A stretch of DNA of 6,235 nucleotides, taken from contig CALZEK010000086.1 in assembly GCA_945639745.1 (NCBI GenBank), forward strand, positions 1 through 6,235, read 5' to 3'. Shown here piece after piece: positions 3,834 to 6,235 of this stretch. The position numbers were made by a program, and so were the translations under genes. Below the pieces are notes generated by a model. It had not been told where the DNA came from and searched no databases. It worked only from the letters and a program-made list of their open reading frames with translations. Numbering within the stretch: the stretch's first letter is position 1; every line of letters begins with the position of its first letter. Source of the stretch: an uncultured Bacillaceae bacterium. Its GTDB lineage: Bacteria; Bacillota; Bacilli; Bacillales; Amphibacillaceae.

Positions 3834-6235
3834 TTATTTAGAATATTGTTCGACTTTGCTCTTCATTCTTAGTTGATCACGTTCAATCATTTTCTTTAGA
3901 TATTCTCCGGTGTATGACTTTTTAATTTTAGCGATTTGTTCTGGCGTTCCAGTAGCAAGTATTTCACCGCCACCATCACCGCCCTCAGGACCTAAATCAA
4001 TGACATGATCTGCTGTTTTAATAACATCTAAATTGTGTTCAATAATAATGACTGAATCCCCATTATCTACAAGGCGTTGAAGCACATTTAAGAGGCGTTT
4101 AATATCATCTGTGTGTAAACCTGTCGTTGGCTCATCTAAAATATATATTGATTTTCCATTTGAGCGCTTGTGTAACTCACTCGCTAATTTAACACGTTGA
4201 GCCTCCCCACCTGAAAGAGTCGTAGCTGGTTGTCCTAACTTAATATAACCAAGTCCCACATCATAAATTGTTTGTAACTTTCGATTTATTTTAGGGATAT
4301 TTTCAAAAAAGCTTAATGCTTCTTCAATTCTCATCTCTAAAACATCTGCTATGTTTTTTCCTTTAAATGTAACTTCTAACGTTTCTCTATTATAACGTTT
4401 TCCATCACAAACTTCACATGGTACGTATACATCAGGTAAAAAGTGCATTTCTATTTTTAAAATCCCATCACCACGACAAGCTTCACAACGACCACCTTTA
4501 ACGTTAAAACTAAATCTTCCTTTTTTATAGCCTCGAATTTTAGCCTCATTTGTTTCAGCAAACACTTCTCTAATATCATCAAATACACCCGTATATGTTG
4601 CTGGGTTAGACCGAGGTGTTCTTCCAATTGGTGCTTGGTTAATATCAATTACTTTTTCTAATTCTGTTAATCCTGTAATTGATTTATGAGCTCCTGGTCG
4701 ATGTTTACCTTTATATAAATGTTTAGCGATAGATTGATATAATATTTGATTAACTAAAGTACTTTTTCCAGATCCTGAAACGCCTGTTACAACTGTCATT
4801 AGACCAATCGGAAATTTAACATTAATATTTTTTAAGTTGTTTTCTGTAGCACCTTTTACTTCAATAAATCGACCATCTGATTTTCGTCTTTCGGTCGGAA
4901 GCGGAATAAATTCTGAACCTGTTAAATATTGACCTGTTAATGATTTTTTACGACGCATAACTTGTTTTGGTGTTCCGGCAGCAACTATTTCTCCGCCATG
5001 ATCTCCTGCACCGGGACCAATATCAATTAACCAATCAGCTGCAAGCATTGTATCCTCATCGTGCTCAACAACAATCACTGTATTACCTAAGTCACGCATG
5101 TGTTTAAGTGTTCCTATCAATCGATCATTATCACGTTGATGTAGTCCGATTGAGGGTTCATCTAATACATAAAGAACACCAGTTAATGCTGAACCTATTT
5201 GAGTAGCTAAACGGATTCGTTGCGCTTCTCCACCAGATAATGTTCCCGAAGCACGCGACAATGTTAAATATGTTAGTCCAACATTAATTAAAAAAGTTAA
5301 CCGATCATTTATTTCTTTAAGGATCATTGTAGCTATTTCTGTTTCTGTCTTTGTTAATTCTAAGTTATCAAAGAAATCCTTGGCTTCAATAATTGATAAT
5401 TCAGTTAAAGCACTAATGTGGCGACCATTAATGAGTACTGATAAAGCTTCGTCTTTTAATCTATATCCATTACAAGCTGGACAGTCATTTTCTGCCATAT
5501 ACTCTTCGAGTGTCTCTCTAATAAAGTCAGAGCTTGTTTCATGATAGCGTCTTTTAATATTATTCATAACACCTTCAAATTTAATATCACTCGTATGTTC
5601 TCTACCAAAGTCATTCACGTAATGAAAATGAATTTTTTCATTACCACTTCCATACAGTATTTTATCTAATTGACCTTTAGTTAACTTATTAACTGGTTTA
5701 TCCATATCGATTTTATAATGTTCACATACAGTTTTTAATAGTTGAGGATAGTATTGCGAACTTATTGGTTTCCATGCTTCTATAGCATGTTCATTTAATG
5801 ATAAATCCCAATTTGGAATGACTAAATCTAAATCAACTTCCAAATTAGTCCCTAATCCATCACATGTTGAACAAGCTCCAAATGGACTATTAAATGAGAA
5901 TAGCCTCGGTTCTAATTCATCAATTGAAAAGCCACAGACTGGACACGCATGATTTTCATTAAACAAAAGCTCAGATTCACCCATAAAATCAACAATAACT
6001 CGACCTTCTCCAAGAGGTAATGCAGCTTCAAGTGAATCTGCTAAACGACTTTCAACACCCTCTTTAAGCACTATTCTATCAATTACTACTTCAATTGAAT
6101 GTTTTTTATTTTTATCTAAATTTAACTCTTCGGATATATCGTAAATTTCACCATTAACTCTAATACGCACATAGCCTTCTTTTTGCAAATCTTTTATTAA
6201 CTGTCTATGTTCACCTTTTCTTCCTGATATAACAG
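3834..6235 (-). CDS. uvrA: Excinuclease ABC subunit A (UvrA), N-terminus cut by window edge
   Basis: UvrA is the damage-recognition ATPase of nucleotide excision repair. As a dimer it loads UvrB on DNA lesions. The frame stays open to the right edge (799 codons plus two bases), so roughly the first 150 residues, including the first Walker A, lie outside. Numbering from the first visible full codon (V, 6231-6233), the protein starts VISGRKGEH. CPVC (97-100) and CSTC (121-124) form the first zinc module, with a second CPAC at 251-254. The first ABC signature TLSGGEAQR (331-339) and Walker B VLYVLDEP (353-360) follow. The second Walker A GVSGSGKS (484-491), the zinc finger with CEAC (583-586) and CEVC (606-609), the signature TLSGGEAQR (672-680) and Walker B YILDEP (697-702) complete it. 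The TTG at 6186-6188 is an internal Leu codon, not the start. The C-terminus is complete. uvrB normally lies upstream, and the gene probably leads the yojF-bshB2-yvlCD unit. Confidence 0.99.
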   Translation of the reverse strand, partial: VISGRKGEHRQLIKDLQKEGYVRIRVNGEIYDISEELNLDKNKKHSIEVVIDRIVLKEGVESRLADSLEAALPLGEGRVIVDFMGESELLFNENHACPVCGFSIDELEPRLFSFNSPFGACSTCDGLGTNLEVDLDLVIPNWDLSLNEHAIEAWKPISSQYYPQLLKTVCEHYKIDMDKPVNKLTKGQLDKILYGSGNEKIHFHYVNDFGREHTSDIKFEGVMNNIKRRYHETSSDFIRETLEEYMAENDCPACNGYRLKDEALSVLINGRHISALTELSIIEAKDFFDNLELTKTETEIATMILKEINDRLTFLINVGLTYLTLSRASGTLSGGEAQRIRLATQIGSALTGVLYVLDEPSIGLHQRDNDRLIGTLKHMRDLGNTVIVVEHDEDTMLAADWLIDIGPGAGDHGGEIVAAGTPKQVMRRKKSLTGQYLTGSEFIPLPTERRKSDGRFIEVKGATENNLKNINVKFPIGLMTVVTGVSGSGKSTLVNQILYQSIAKHLYKGKHRPGAHKSITGLTELEKVIDINQAPIGRTPRSNPATYTGVFDDIREVFAETNEAKIRGYKKGRFSFNVKGGRCEACRGDGILKIEMHFLPDVYVPCEVCDGKRYNRETLEVTFKGKNIADVLEMRIEEALSFFENIPKINRKLQTIYDVGLGYIKLGQPATTLSGGEAQRVKLASELHKRSNGKSIYILDEPTTGLHTDDIKRLLNVLQRLVDNGDSVIIIEHNLDVIKTADHVIDLGPEGGDGGGEILATGTPEQIAKIKKSYTGEYLKKMIERDQLRMKSKVEQYSK

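Noticed and set aside
4457..4648. 63-codon minus-strand open frame within uvrA
   Set aside because: It overlaps the conserved third zinc-finger region of UvrA in another frame, and the UvrA frame is clearly the coding one.
6186..6188. TTG as a possible uvrA start
   Set aside because: The frame stays open upstream to the window edge and encodes conserved UvrA sequence (VISGRKGEH), so the TTG is an internal leucine codon.

Overview
The window is an ordinary chromosomal stretch from an AT-rich, low-GC Firmicute (Bacillales). All eight genes lie on the minus strand, so transcription runs from position 6235 towards position 1. HprK reads closer to the Bacillus subtilis protein than to the Staphylococcus aureus one as I remember them. 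The order uvrA ... yvlC-yvlD-hprK-lgt-yvoD is also the Bacillus-type arrangement. I therefore favour a low-GC member of Bacillaceae or a relative, without naming a genus. This is recalled knowledge, not a search result.

The right-hand unit (6235 to about 2142) begins with uvrA, whose 5' end lies outside the window. It continues through yojF (DUF1806), bshB2 (bacillithiol deacetylase), yvlC (PspC domain) and yvlD (four-helix 'phage holin 4' family). Gaps are short (39, 28 and 20 nt, then a TAATG stop/start overlap), and I see no terminator until a strong hairpin plus T-tract that overlaps the yvlD stop codon. The simplest reading is one transcript or readthrough cluster joining nucleotide excision repair, low-molecular-weight thiol metabolism and two small envelope proteins.

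Between that terminator and hprK (2051-2141) lies an extended -10 promoter. An 8-bp inverted repeat covers its -35 region and ends at the TG of the extended -10, so it is a possible operator. This is the least explained non-coding signal in the window.

The left-hand unit (2050 to 1) is hprK (HPr kinase/phosphorylase, carbon catabolite control), lgt (prolipoprotein diacylglyceryl transferase) and the 5' end of a yvoD-like nucleoside-recognition (gate) membrane protein cut by the window edge. In B. subtilis ppaX follows yvoD and supplies a pyrophosphatase that removes the PPi made by HprK, so it may lie just beyond position 1.

No tRNA, rRNA, CRISPR, insertion sequence or phage gene was seen. 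The longest non-coding stretch is about 125 bp. I found no convincing undescribed system. The points most worth checking are the placement of yojF-bshB2 and the hprK promoter dyad. Two starts were moved to internal ATGs because the longer GTG starts fall inside Shine-Dalgarno sequences.
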